64,000 bases of DNA, taken from assembly GCF_014066305.1 (NCBI RefSeq), contig NW_023501071.1, forward strand, positions 434,001 through 498,000, read 5' to 3'. This document shows, piece after piece, positions 23,680-35,126 of the stretch. The DNA is from Letharia columbiana. Its lineage: Eukaryota; Ascomycota; Lecanoromycetes; Lecanorales; Parmeliaceae. How positions within the stretch are numbered: position 1 is the first letter of the stretch; every line of letters starts with the position of its first letter. The notes under the pieces are model-generated. The model did not search any database and had not been told where the DNA came from. It saw only the letters and a program-made list of their open reading frames with translations. Made by a program: the position numbers and the translations under genes.

Positions 23680-24100
23680 TATATAAGTATATTCGCCTTA
23701 ATATTCTAAGGTTCTAATTAATAGATAATCTTTATATTAAATTCGAATAGTATATCTAAATAGCGGGCCTAATAACGGCTAAGGTCTCTTTCTTCGATAA
23801 AGTATATTAAGTCTTTATAGTCTATAAAGATCTTAATAAAGATATTAATATATTTTAATTTAGAATATTAATATTTTAAATAGCGAATAATAGCTAGTAA
23901 CTTCTTATTATAGATTTAATAGTTATATTCGATTAAAGTAAGATTTTTATTATAGAAGATTATCGAGTAAAGTATTTTCTTATTATTATATTAGAAAAGA
24001 ATATCTTCGTTAATATAATCGAAAGAGTTAATCTTTAGAACGGCTTTCTTTATTTTATCGAAATAATATAGAATTAAAACTTTTATAATAGCGACTTTTA
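23680..24100 (-). pseudogene. gypsy-1 RNase H C-terminal relic
   Basis: Minus strand 23,775-23,690 reads RYLDILFEFNIKIIY followed by P.NIKADILT, the conserved end of gypsy RNase H (RWAEFLSEFDFxIxYRPGxxNxxADALTR). Equivalent blocks lie at about 34,870 (gypsy-2) and about 38,040 (gypsy-3). Confidence 0.75.
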
Positions 24101-24349
24101 GAAAATAGAAGGTCTCTTAATATATTAGAAACTAATTAAATATAATCTTTTTTACGATAAGTTTTATTATAGATTTAATTATTTTAGAGAAGTCTCTAAT
24201 AAACTATTGATAAAAATTGTAAAATCTAATAAAGGTCTATATCTCTTTAAGGTTAATAGATATGATCTACTCGATAATAGTCTAAATTTTGATAGAGTTT
24301 ATTTATAATTTATCTATAGATATTAGTAAGCTTAAAAATTTGATTTTCT

Positions 24350-24950
24350 AGATATGGAATTCGCACTTAAGATTATTTACCTGAAGGTTAATATCTCTTA
24401 ATTTCTAAAGAATTTATTTAATATATTAAATATGTTTCTTTTTTATCTTACTATAAATAAGTATATTATCGAGATAAATCTAATAGAAGTTATTTAGATA
24501 TTCGAATAGAATATTATTTATATATTATTAATATATAATTAGATTATTAATTAGATCGAAGGGGAGGATTTAATATTTATATACTTTTAGGGAGATAATA
24601 AAAGTAGTAAAATTCTTATTATTGGGATATATACGTAGTTTATTAAACGCGGCTATAATATCTAATTAAGTAAGATATTTATATTCCTAAATCCTTATTA
24701 AAATCTTATCTATTAATGAAATTGAATATTAGTTTCTTTTAATAATAGCGTTTAGCTTTCGATAATTTATATAAAAATATAATTTTTTATTTAGCTTTTT
24801 AATGAATAAAATAAATAAGGCGAATAGTATATAGCTTAGTATTATAAATCTCTTCTTTAGATATTCGTTTAGATACTTCTTTATTTATTCTAGTTTATAT
24901 TTTAATATTAAATAAATTCTATTTTTTAAAAATTTCGTTTTATCGAAGTT
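24350..24950 (-). pseudogene. gypsy-1 reverse transcriptase relic
   Basis: Minus strand 24,890-24,840 resembles KYLNEYLKKRFI; about 24,720 resembles YP.SLIDEIL...; 24,490-24,455 reads IYLDNILIYS. This corresponds to the 'YLDDILIYS' active-site motif of Ty3/gypsy RT, with the second catalytic Asp changed to Asn by one transition. Confidence 0.75.
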
Positions 24951-26299
24951 ATCGTTAAATTCTAGTTTATAATTATAAGAACGATATAGGGGAAGTACGT
25001 TTATCTTAGTTCTATTAAAAATATTAAGGTAATTATAATACTCCGCAGATAGCTTATATTTTACCTTCTTAGAATTAATCTTATTAATATTATTAATTTA
25101 AATAGAATAATTAAAATCGTAATATCTTTTATATTTCTTTTCTAAGTTATAAAGATAGGGTTTATTAATTAATATATAGAAATTGTAAGATATTTAATTA
25201 ATAGAAAGTATATATAATATTAGCGAGTTATTATAGATCTTATTTATCGTTAATATAAATAGCTTATTACCTTTTTCACGGGCTAATTAATAGTAGATCG
25301 CTATATTAATCTCGGCGATATTAATAAACTTAGACTTTTTATTATTCTCGTCTTTATTTAATAAGAAGATATTTGAATTAGCCTTATTATTATAAGTAGA
25401 TAGAGAAGACTTTATCGTTTTAGTATAATAGATGAAGAAATAAATAGTATAAATAATCGAAGCTTCGGAGTTAATAGGAAGGGGAGGTCGTTTATTATTA
25501 ATATTTAATTATTATTATAATTATATCGATTAAATAGAAAGAGTATCTTATCTTATAACATATTAAGAACTATCTCGTATTTATTTATTTAAGATTTTTC
25601 TACTATTATATTATATTTTAATAGTATAATTAATATTAGATATATTTCTTCTTAATAGTCTTTTATTATTATTATAGAAAGTAAGTAGTATATAATTAAT
25701 CGTTTTATAATCTGGCCGTTAAAATCTCTTAGCGATTTAGATCGTAATAGTGAGAGTGATTTTAGATATAAGACTTTATATATCGCTAGAACTAAGAACT
25801 CGTTTATGATTATATAAGTCTCGATATATTTATTATCTATAAGAGAGTTCTTAAGTAAGTAGATTCTTTCTTATAAAGAAAGTATAACTTATATATGAAA
25901 AGAACGACGTGTTAGAGCGTTATTGGAAGTATTTATTAGATATATTTTATAAGTACCTCTTATCTTAACTTTAAAAGAGGCTATTTATTTCTTAAATTCG
26001 AAAAAGAATTATTACTACCCGTAATATCGACGTTATCGATTTCGAATTCTTTATCTATTTTTATCGCGTAAAGTTATACTTCCTCGAAAGCTTTTTTATC
26101 GATCTCGATTTAAGTAGTTATTATATAATTCTTTTAATAGTAGCCTTTCTTATCGTAGTTATAGTATATTAGTTCCCTTAATTTTAAATTAATCTTAATA
26201 TTTAGAGGCGTAGTAATTATAATCTTAGTAATAGATATAAGATATATATTAATTATAATTCATATTATAATTAATTTAATAATAGTCTTTATAAACTCT

Positions 26300-27260
26300 A
26301 TATCTTTATATCTAATATAATATAAGTTATTTAATTTTCGAAGGTACTTTTTTATAGTCTTTAAGGTGATAAACCCCTTTATAATATTCTATAACTCTCT
26401 TAGATTACTTCTTAATTTATTTAGAAGATAATACTCTATTATAACGATTTTATTAAGATTAAAGATAATATCTAGTCGAATAAAGTCTAAATAGAAGTTA
26501 ATAAAGAGTCGGGTTTTTTATTATAGAGTATATATATTATATAATATATTATTACGTTAATTTAAGTTTTTATAGATATTAATTAACTCGTTTATAATCT
26601 TAGTAAAAGATTAATATAGATTAGTAAAGTTTCGAAGTTTTTTATATATTATATATTATATAGTCTTACCACCGAGTTATAAAACTATATAAACTATTTT
26701 AAAGTTCTCGATAAGATAATAATCGCTATTAATCTTAAATTTCTATTTTATTTTAAAGAATTAATCGTCTTAGATAGAGTCGCTATCGTCGATAAATAGA
26801 GGTAAATCTAAGATCTTAATTAATTTCTCTTTTAAATATCTAGGCGTACGTTTTTCCTCGATCGATAATAGTCGTAAGTCTTTTATTAATTATATCTTAA
26901 GGTTATTAACTTTCCGCTATATAAAAATTATATTCTTTTAAAAGTCTCGAGCTAGTTAATTTATCTTCTCGATTATTCTATAAATCTAATATAAATTATT
27001 TATAATTAGATTCTTTTCTATTACGGCGATATAATATCGAGTAATAATCTTTTAGAAATTATCTCGCTTCTAATGAATTTCATTTAATATAGTTATGAAT
27101 TCGTTAGATTAATACTTAACTTAATATTATAGTTATTAATTATTAATAATATTCTAAGATATATCTACTAAGTCTACCTCGTTAAAAGTATTATCTAATA
27201 GAACTAATACTCGTCAAAACTTGATTTACTCTAGTAAGATCTTGATTTAATTTATTTTTT
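26300..27260 (-). pseudogene. gypsy-1 gag relic
   Basis: Minus-strand frame reads PDPPLFINDSDSI..D.FFKIKYK and later YIIYKKLRNFTSLYQSFTKIINELINIYKN, the layout of fungal gypsy gag (capsid) proteins. A second gag of the same family is at 48,790-49,560. Confidence 0.6.
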
Positions 27261-27851
27261 CGATATTAGACTTTACTATAGAAAAGAAGAAAGGAAGATT
27301 TAAAATAAAGTGGAGAGGAGTTTAAATACTCTGAAAGAATAGGTGTTGAGAGTATTAGATATATTAGAGAATAGTAAAGTTTCTCTAAGACGCGTCGAAA
27401 TTATTCGATGTTGAGAATAAAAATTTTTTACTATAAAGCTTAAGATAAGGTTGTTTTCTTACGGGGGTTTAATATACTTATTTCTTAATTATTTAAAACG
27501 TTAAGAAGACTATAAGTGCTTTAAATAGTAGTTTTTCAAGTGCACTTACTTCGCTTAAAGGGTCTCTTATCTTATAGAGAAGTTATATACGAGAAAGCTT
27601 ATAAATAATATTTAAATGATATTTTATTAGTGTTAACTATTTCTTTTAATTCGCTAGTTATACGAATAGTTTAATATCTTATTTATCTCTTAATTATTAT
27701 TTATCGAGTTTAATTCGCTTTAAAATCGAATTATTTATTTAATAGATTTATTTAAAGATATAATAGCTTAACTTAATTTCTTATTAAAGTCTTTATTAGC
27801 GCGTTTCTTTAAATTTATTCGCTAATATAAATGAAATAAGTAAGTTAATCT

Positions 27852-28025
27852 TAGTTATAGTATTAGAACTAGTATAGATATAATATTAATATAGATATAT
27901 TAGATAAGATAACTAAGATATCGAATTATATAGATAAAAAGAAGATATAATATAATAGGGAATATCTTCGTTAAGGCTCGCTAGCTATAGGACTAAGAGA
28001 TATATTAAGAGTACGCTCGTAATAA
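27852..28025 (-). repeat. 5' LTR of gypsy-1 (approximate)
   Basis: AGTATTAGAACTAGTATAG ... ATACGCTCGTAAT-type segment shared with 9,615-9,795, and more distantly with 50,737-50,963 and 57,222-57,415. It sits between the gag region and the resuming Helitron helicase, where a 5' LTR belongs. Confidence 0.55.
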
Positions 28026-28079
28026 GTATTATACTCTCTCTCTATTAAACAATACGTAATATAAATAAGCCGTCGTCGA

Positions 28080-29670
28080 AGACTTCTATCTTTATTTGAT
28101 TTAAATTCGATTAGAGGAAAATAATATTAGCTCTATAAAGGATATTAGCCTTATTATCGACTTTAATTTACTCGCGATCTAGCGAGACTATAAATAGTAT
28201 TATATTAATAGTTAAAATCGACTTTTATACGAAGTATATAGCTATCAAACTAATACCTAAGATCAAATATAGACGAGTTTTAATAATAATCAAATCACTA
28301 CAGCTAACGCTATTTAGAACGCGGTCTCTCATTCTAATAACTAACTCTTCTTTCTTAATAGCTATAAAGGTATTAATAAGATTATACTTTAGAATATTAT
28401 ATTGCGAAGAGTATAAAATAACTTTAAGATAGCTATTGCTATGGTTTTATCTAATATCGCCTTTATTCTTCTTTAAGATAGCTTTATCGCTTATTCTCGC
28501 TTTAAGATTTCTCTTAATACTACTATTTAGTCTAATTACGATATATCGATAAGATCTAATTTAGCTCAATTATTGGAGGCGACCGAGCTTATTTTCTAGG
28601 ACGAGGTCTCTATATAAAACCGCTACGATATCGAGACCGTCAATCGTATATTCCAAGATATTTAAAAGAACCTTACTTCTTTTGATAGCATAGTCATATA
28701 CTTCTACGATAACTTTTATTAAATTCTTCTAGTTATTATAAATACTAAGTTAGATCGTATCGCTCGAACTACGTTAAGGGCGTCTTATCTTTAAAATTAT
28801 ATTTAAATTCTTAGACTAATAGAAAATATAAGGTTTCGAAATCTTAATCTTACTAATTAAGGTCGAATTAATATAAAGGAATTTACTTAAAGGCTATTAG
28901 ATATAGATAATAATATCTTAATAAGCTTCGAAGAATAAGAAGCGGTTGATTAGTCTATCGAATAGTTATTAAACGACTTTATTATTTAGCTAATTAATAT
29001 TATTTATAGTAATTTTAGCTTATATTGAATAGCTAATTTCTATACGTCTAAGGCGATTCTTTATATTCTTAATAAGAATGTCATTCGGTTTAATAATTAA
29101 GTTCTTAATAAATTCCCTAGAGTTAAGATCGTTTATAATAGTAGAAATTAAGTCGTTAATAAGGAAGATAGCTTCCTCCTACCTACTAAAATAATGAATG
29201 CCTTTGAACCAGCCTCGCTTTCACCTTATTACTTAAAGTTAAAATAGAATTATATAATAATACTGCTGAGGAATTTAAAGTAGCGTATAAGTCTATATAA
29301 TGAAATATATTTATAAATTAAGTATATTAAGTCTAAGATACTCGATTATCGTATTCTTAAAGGCGAATATAACGGTGAATGATACTATATACTATGTATT
29401 TCTCTAGCTCCGCCTAATTTAAATAATCTATATATTTTCTTTCGACGTATTTAATTCTTAATTTAATTAATCTTTAGTATAATGATTAATAAGGCTTAGA
29501 GCTAGTTATTATAGTAGATCGATCTATATTTATATCTCGAGATCTTTATTTATAATTAACTATATATTACTCTAAGCCGAGTTACTAGTAAGGCTAGCCT
29601 ATTAATTATAGCCCTAGACGATCTATTAAGAAGATAACTCACTCGGCCGGCGAGGTGTATTAAGAATAAG
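28080..29670 (+). pseudogene. Helitron helicase part (Pif1-like, degraded)
   Basis: Continuation of the 17,640 pseudogene. Read in plus frames: a degraded Walker A region with LFFL...Y.G..K near 28,355-28,390; KIAIAM.LSNIA.ILLQ.SFIA.SRFKI (about 28,430-28,515); SNLAQLLEATELIF.DEVS (28,557-28,612), with DEVS as Walker B; MNAFEPASL.P (29,194-29,225); and MINKA.SQ..., then ITLSRVTSKASLLI (about 29,560-29,620), the terminal helicase motif. This is the standard order of Helitron helicases. Fewer stops than in gypsy-1, suggesting milder RIP. Confidence 0.8.
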
Positions 29671-30801
29671 GTTATTAAGTAGATGCTTCTTTTTTAAGTA
29701 AGGACGTGATTGGTTAGCGATCTGTAGTGATAGAAGTAGATTATTTATTATATAGAAAGTAAGTAGAGTTCGATTTAACTTAGAATTAAGGCTTTTATTT
29801 TCTTTATTAATTTTATAATAGTAAAAGTAGATTAAAAACGCACAGCAAGCGATTAGAGTTCGATTTGACTTAGGGCTAGGGCTAAAATTCCATTTAACTT
29901 AGAAAAATTCAACTCTATTTGACTTAGAAAAATGAAAAATTCAACTCTATGAATTTAATTTATAGGCCTTTACTTATATAGATTAATAAAATAACTTTAT
30001 ATTATATTAATATTATATAATATTTAAAACTATTTCTTAATAATAATTCTAATTAAAAAATAGATTATAAGTTTAATTTATAGGCCTAAACTTATTCTTT
30101 AATTTAAAAAAAGATTTAAAAGTTTAATAGAAAATAAAAATATTATTCTAAAATTAAATAACATATATTTTTTTTCTTATTAGAGCTATTAAGCGAACTT
30201 TAATAAATAAACTTTAATAAACGATATTTAAAATCTTTATTATTTAGTAACTATAAGATCGAAGTTAGTAACTTTTTTATTTTTAAAAAGCGTAAGTTAT
30301 AAGCTTTAATTTAAAAAAAAATCTAAAAGTTATTAAGAGATTTAAAGTAAGATAAGGGATTTTTTAACAATTATAAATACTAATTTTATTTATTTATAAT
30401 AATTTAATCGATCTAATTAAAGAGCGTAGTTCTAATAAATTTATAATTAGTTATATATATAAATTTAAGATTTTTTAATTTAACTTTATCTTACTCTTTT
30501 ATATATATTAATAATAATCTTTAAATTAATATTTTAGCGTAAAAAAGAATATTAATAAAATAAAATAAAATAATTAATTAATTAAAAAGTTTTAAATAAG
30601 TTAAGTTACTAATATTAAACTCTAATTTAATATTAAATTATATTAATATAGATCTCTTTATAGTAAGTTATTTAATCGATAATAATTATACTTAATAACG
30701 TTAATAGTAAGATCTATATATAATCTAATATAATCTCGAAACCTATTAAAAGCTATATTAATAAGAGAAGCTAGTTTATTAAATTTAATATAAAATCGTT
30801 A

Positions 30802-31384
30802 TTAGTATATATAATAGAATAAGATAGAGTTAAATTAAAAAATCTTAAATTTATATATATAATTAATTATAGATTTAAATTCGCTACGCTTTTTAATTAG
30901 ATATTATAAATATTTAGATTAGCGTTTATAACTATTAAAATCTATTATTCTACGTTTAATCCTTTAATAACTTTACTATTTTCTATTAAAATTTTAATTT
31001 TTTTTTAAATATAGAATATAGATTACGTATCTTAATAAGTTAAAAAATTTAAAAATTTAATTCTATAATTATTAAACGATAAGTAATTTAAATATTACTT
31101 ATTAAAGTTCGCTCGATAGCCTTAATCGAATTATTAAGAAAAATAAGTATATTATTTAAATTTAAAATAGCTTTTTTATTTTTTATTAAAATCTTTTATT
31201 TTTTTTTAAAATTATAGTCTATATCTTACGCTTTTAAAAATTTAGAAAATTAAAAAATTTAGTTTTATAAGTCTTTAAAGGCATAGAACTTAAATATCGC
31301 TTATTAAAGATCGCTTATTAAATATACTCGACAGCTCTAATTTAAAAAGAATGATTATAAATTTAATTTATAGAACTTTACTCG
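30802..31384 (+). mobile_element. short non-autonomous Helitron, 583 bp, in gypsy-2
   Basis: 5' TTAGTATATATAATAG, 3' ...AACTTTACTCG. Host A 30,801, T 31,385. Contains two successive copies of the GAACTTTAATAAGCG-type block (complement), as other members do. Confidence 0.7.
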
Positions 31385-32062
31385 TAAAGTAATATAAATT
31401 TAAAAAATCGATTTATAAATATTAGCGTATAAAGAAAACTTTGAAATACTTAATACTAAGAAAATTATATATATACTATTAAAAGTAGTATTAAATAGAT
31501 GAATCTTCTCTTATATCGTATTCTTTTATCTTTCTTATTATATTTAAAGCTTTTATATATCTCGCTTAGCTAATTCCTATTATTTCGAAATACCTCTTAT
31601 AATAATCGATAGAAGGGGCTTATCTCCGCCTATTCGATCTAAAATTATTCGTTTATTACTACTATATTAAAGACCTAATACTATCGCTAGAACGTCTTAC
31701 GATATATCGTAAGAAGAAGTCGATATAATCGTTTTTCGAGGAAGTATTTTAAGTATAATACTATAGAAGACTATATCTTTAAGACGAATATAAAAAAGTT
31801 AAATAGAACTTTTAATAAGTGCGATATTTAGATAGATTTTAAAGATTAAACTATATTTACTACTACTACTACTACTCTAGAGTTATTAAAATCTTTATCT
31901 ATCGCTATTAAAACTTAAATATCTTTAAATCTATCTTAAAGCCTCTAGTTAAAGTATTAGAAATCTTTAATTATATAATAATACGATATATAGTAGATAT
32001 AGAATTCTTTATTACTTTTAGATACTTAATTATTCATATATTTATATTAGCGATACGTTTTA

Positions 32063-32184
32063 TGTTAGGAACAGTCCCACGGGGGCCCTACGAGGCCTCT
32101 GCGGGCAGGTATTTAGGTCCAAATAGGGGTGTCTCACTGTCAAGCGCAGACACCCCGGAACCGCTTTTAGCTGAGTTGCTAACA
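32063..32184 (+). repeat. 5' LTR of the TRIM (122 bp)
   Basis: Differs from the 3' LTR by one C/G transversion (near 32,135) and two 1-bp indels, with no C-to-T change. Contains a 9-bp perfect stem, GGGGTGTCT (32,126-32,134) with AGACACCCC (32,148-32,156). Confidence 0.9.
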
Positions 32185-32187
32185 ATA

Positions 32188-32199
32188 GTGTCTGCGCTT
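32188..32199 (+). promoter_or_regulatory. putative self-primer binding site of the TRIM
   Basis: GTGTCTGCGCTT, beginning 3 nt after the 5' LTR, is the exact reverse complement of AAGCGCAGACAC at 32,142-32,153 inside the LTR. Its position is that of a primer-binding site, and no match to a tRNA 3' end was recognised. Compatible with Tf1-type self-priming if the transcript starts near 32,142. Confidence 0.55.
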
Positions 32200-32789
32200 T
32201 GTTTCGGGTCGGTAGCCTAAAGAATCTGGCTAGCCACCCCGGAGCGACACTAGCCATAGCCGAGGGTGACACGCTTAGTCATTGAAAACTGAGGGTCGGG
32301 GGTTCGAGGACGCTTGGATCCCCCTTCAAAATCAGAAACATGTTTTTCAGAGGGTCGCTCGGGTAATAGTCACGCCGAAGGCGGGCCCCGAAGCCGAATA
32401 TTTTCGGGCAGGACGCCCTATTCCAATGAGGACATTATTTTCGGGCAGAACAGCCCTATTCCATTGAGGACATTTCGGGCAGAACGCCCCAGGGCAAAAG
32501 CCCAAAGCAGACGCCCGGGAAAGAAACCCCGAGGCTGGCCAAAACAGGCCTGAATTTGATTTGTGTGCGCTAAGGCGGGGCCACAGGCCGGAATACAGCC
32601 CCATTCCCACATTGTACCGGTGCGAAGGCGGGCCAAGGCCTTTCCTTGGTAGCCCCGTGGGCAGAAACCCCAGTGGCATTTCAAGTCCCGCAATGGCGGG
32701 CATGATCTTTCGGGGAAGAGTCCCCGGGACGTCGCGATTTTTGCACTGTCTTCGAGGCTCGAGGACGAGCCCCCTAGAGGGGAAGGCAT

Positions 32790-32913
32790 TGTTAGGAACA
32801 GTCCCCACGGGGGCCCTACGAGGCCTCTGCGGGCAGGTATTTAGGTCCAAATAGGGGTGTCTGACTGTCAAGCGCAGACACCCCGGAACCGCTTTTTAGC
32901 TGAGTTGCTAACA
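32790..32913 (+). repeat. 3' LTR of the TRIM (124 bp)
   Basis: Near-identical to the 5' LTR. The complement of its internal AAGCGCAGACAC is not found after its end, so the 12-nt pairing is specific to the 5' side. Confidence 0.9.
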
Positions 32914-33143
32914 TTTTATCTCTAAAAAGAATCTCTAACTACGTCGATTAAGAGATATTTCGAAATGTTAAGATAAAATATAAAGAATCGACTAAGCGAG
33001 ATATATAAGAGCTTTAAATATGATAAGAAAGATAATAGAATACGATATAGAAGAAGATTCATCTATTTAGTACTACTTTTAGTAATATATATATATGCGA
33101 TTTTCTTAGTATTAAATATTCTAACGTTTTCTATATACGCTAA

Positions 33144-35126
33144 TATAAAAAATAAAAATATTATAAAATATTAAATAGTTTTAATTTATTTAAAAATATA
33201 ATATTTGAGATAATTAACGCTAGTAAGCTATATACGAATATCGTTTATAAAAATTACTAATTATATTCTAATAATTTTCGAATTCGCTATTATTTAAGTT
33301 ATACTATTTAAAATTATTATTAAAACTATCTTATTTTATACTATACTTATAATAATCGTTAATAAATTTAAAGATAAAAATCTTCTTTACTATCTACTTA
33401 ATTCGACTCTTAATAATAATATACTTCGATAAAAAATTAATCTATTTTAGATAAGAGATTTATCGATATAAAATTTAAGAGATTAAGATAAAAGATATTA
33501 TAAATCTTTTTATTTACTAAAAGCTCTAAGAAATATAAGATTCTTATAAAATCTACTATTTTAAATAAATTATATCTCTTATTATTTTAGTTTTTAAAGT
33601 AACTAATTTAAAATTATATTCTTATTACGAAAAAAAATTATATTATTTACTTTAAGAGTAATCTTCTAGTTTTACTTATTAATTTAAATTATTATAATCT
33701 TTTAAACGCGATTTATATTACTTCGAATATAATTAAAAACTTATTATATATATTTAATAATATCTTTTATTTAAATAGTATTAAGATATTTATAAGTAAT
33801 ATTATAATTAATAATATCTAAGTTAAAACTTATTTTAAAATAAAAATCTTTATTTATAAAGAATAATAAGATATTTATAATTATAAAAAGTATTATTATT
33901 AATAAACTCGATAATAGATAATTATCTAAATTAATAATTTTATATATAATTATAAAAATATTTTAAAATACAATTTTATATTTTAATCTATTTATTAATT
34001 TTAAAATAAAAGATTATTAATAATTTAATCTTAATCTTAAATCGTTTATAAAAAACCTTTTATATTATCGATATAAATTAAGAGCTTTTATTTAAAATTA
34101 TCGATATTAATAGATTATATAAGCGAAAGATTCTTTTAAATAATATATTAATTATCTTTTTAGCTATAATTTCTTCGTCTATATTAAAATATATAATATA
34201 ATATTATTTCTTAATAAATTAGTCTATCGCTATTTAAATAGCGCTATATCTATTAGAAAATCTATTAAAATATCTTATTATTATTTTTAAGAAATTAAAA
34301 GTAATTATAATAAATTATATCTCTAATTATAAGAAATTTTAAATTTATAATAAGTATAGTAATTTCGAATATAAATAATAATAATAGCTTTTATACTTTA
34401 TTACTAATATTCTCGCTTAAATAACTTATAAATCTAAAAAATATCGAGATATTTATATAAAAACTAATTATATAATTCGTAAATAATATTAATATATAAA
34501 TCTTCTAATATCTATAAGCGATCTTTATAATAAAGTATTTTATTCTCTATAAAGTATTTATTAAATATAACTTTACGAAATTTATTCTTATCTTTTATAA
34601 TTATCTTATAAATCTTATTATATAACTTATTAATCTTATCTTTTTAACTTATTCTCTAGAAGATAAAATCGTTAATAATATAGTTTCTAATATTTTTATT
34701 ATTAAACTTTAGATAATTCAATATAAATATTATTTAATATTACTACTTTAAGTATTTATAAGTATTTATCTTTAAAGTTAATTAACTTAAAATTAAATAT
34801 ATATATAAGTATATTAATTTTAATATTCTAAGACTTTAGAGAATAGATAATTTAATATTAAATTCGAATAATATATTTAAATGGCGACTTTAATAATAAT
34901 TTAAATCTCTTCTTATAGTAAAGTATATTAAGTTTTAATAATTTATAAGAGATTTTAATAGAAATATTAATATATTTTAATTTAGAATATTAGTATTCTT
35001 AGATAAAAAATATTAATTAATAATTTCTTATTATAGATTTAATAGTTATATTTAATTAAAGTAAGATTCTTATTATAAAAAGCTATCGAATATAAGATTT
35101 TATCTTCGTTATATTAAAATAGAATA
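33144..35126 (-). pseudogene. gypsy-2 integrase and RNase H relic
   Basis: Parallel to gypsy-1 22,010-24,000 over its length, more strongly mutated (fewer G/C left). The RNase H terminal block is near 34,870. Stops throughout. Confidence 0.6.

Larger units (their letters stand above)
21640..28045 (-). mobile_element. Ty3/gypsy retrotransposon gypsy-1, inserted in the Helitron
   Basis: Minus-strand order gag (about 27,260-26,300), protease (about 25,700-25,000), RT, RNase H, integrase, as in Ty3/gypsy. An LTR-like segment lies at 27,852-28,025; a partner LTR at the low end was not found. Homology with gypsy-2 reaches at least 21,460 (matching 12,200-12,378), so the true lower end may be near 21,400. 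Confidence 0.7.
17147..29976 (+). mobile_element. autonomous-type Helitron, split by gypsy-1
   Basis: 5' end TTAATATAGATAATAG at 17,147. 3' end with palindrome ATGAATTTAATTTAT and GGCCTTTACTTA at 29,976. Host A 17,146, T 29,977. Excision restores AAACTATATAGATTAAT, equal in length to the uninterrupted copy at about 43,550 (complement ATATTATATAGATTAAT). Own length about 6 kb without gypsy-1. Carries Rep and helicase relics. Confidence 0.75.
15334..30094 (+). mobile_element. Helitron B1, split by the autonomous Helitron
   Basis: 5' end TTAATATATATAATAG at 15,334, 3' end ...GGCCTAAACTTA at 30,094. Host A at 15,333, T at 30,095. Removing it rejoins GTCTATATTATA with TTCTTTAATTT, equal in length to the relative at about 57,840 (GTCTATATTACGATCTATAATTT). 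Own segments are 15,334-17,146 and 29,977-30,094. It carries the N-terminal coding block and a short run of the 12-bp EYYE-type repeat (about 16,590-16,650). Confidence 0.7.
12379..30511 (-). mobile_element. Helitron D1, non-autonomous, split by later insertions
   Basis: The 3' terminus is at 12,379 (TAAGTAAAGGCC, i.e. ...GGCCTTTACTTA on its own strand). The 5' terminus is at 30,511 (TTAATATATAT on its own strand). Host A at 12,378 and T at 30,512. Own segments: 12,379-12,683, 15,033-15,333 and 30,095-30,511. The same order of blocks occurs in Helitron D2 at about 60,000-61,601. No coding sequence seen in its own segments. Confidence 0.65.
32063..32913 (+). mobile_element. 851-bp terminal-repeat retrotransposon in miniature (TRIM), intact-looking
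   Basis: LTRs 32,063-32,184 and 32,790-32,913 begin TGTTAG and end CTAACA. Perfect 5-bp target duplication TTTTA at 32,058-32,062 and 32,914-32,918. GC-rich, normal CA/TG content, unlike everything around it. Polypurine tract AGAGGGGAAGG directly before the 3' LTR, so it reads on the plus strand. The interior of about 605 bp has no credible protein; frames of 60-174 codons on both strands are GC-driven and run through the LTRs. It contains a 37-bp tandem repeat (32,399-32,472). It would depend on another element's enzymes. An unoccupied relative of the target is at 45,860-45,864 (TAAAA, complement). Confidence 0.85.
31422..33143. mobile_element. T-1, deleted copy of inverted-repeat element T, carrying the TRIM
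   Basis: Ends TTAGCGTATAAAG and (complement) TTAGCGTATATAG are inverted copies that match the ends of T-2 (44,047-47,306). Without the TRIM it is about 866 bp. It corresponds, in inverted orientation, to the T-2 ends plus about 45,840-46,240, so both the gag-like region and the right internal part are missing. (TAC)n occurs at 31,858-31,876. Confidence 0.7.

Noticed and set aside
31858..31876. (TAC)n run as a regulatory element
   Set aside because: Short microsatellite inside a degraded transposon with no associated gene.
32296..32322. tRNA-like GGTTCGA box in the TRIM
   Set aside because: Only the T-loop heptamer matches. No acceptor stem, D-arm or anticodon arm can be built around it.
32060..32871. 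Open frames up to 174 codons in the GC-rich island
   Set aside because: They run through the LTRs, exist on both strands due to high G+C, and show no retroviral or other domain. The island is explained as a TRIM.
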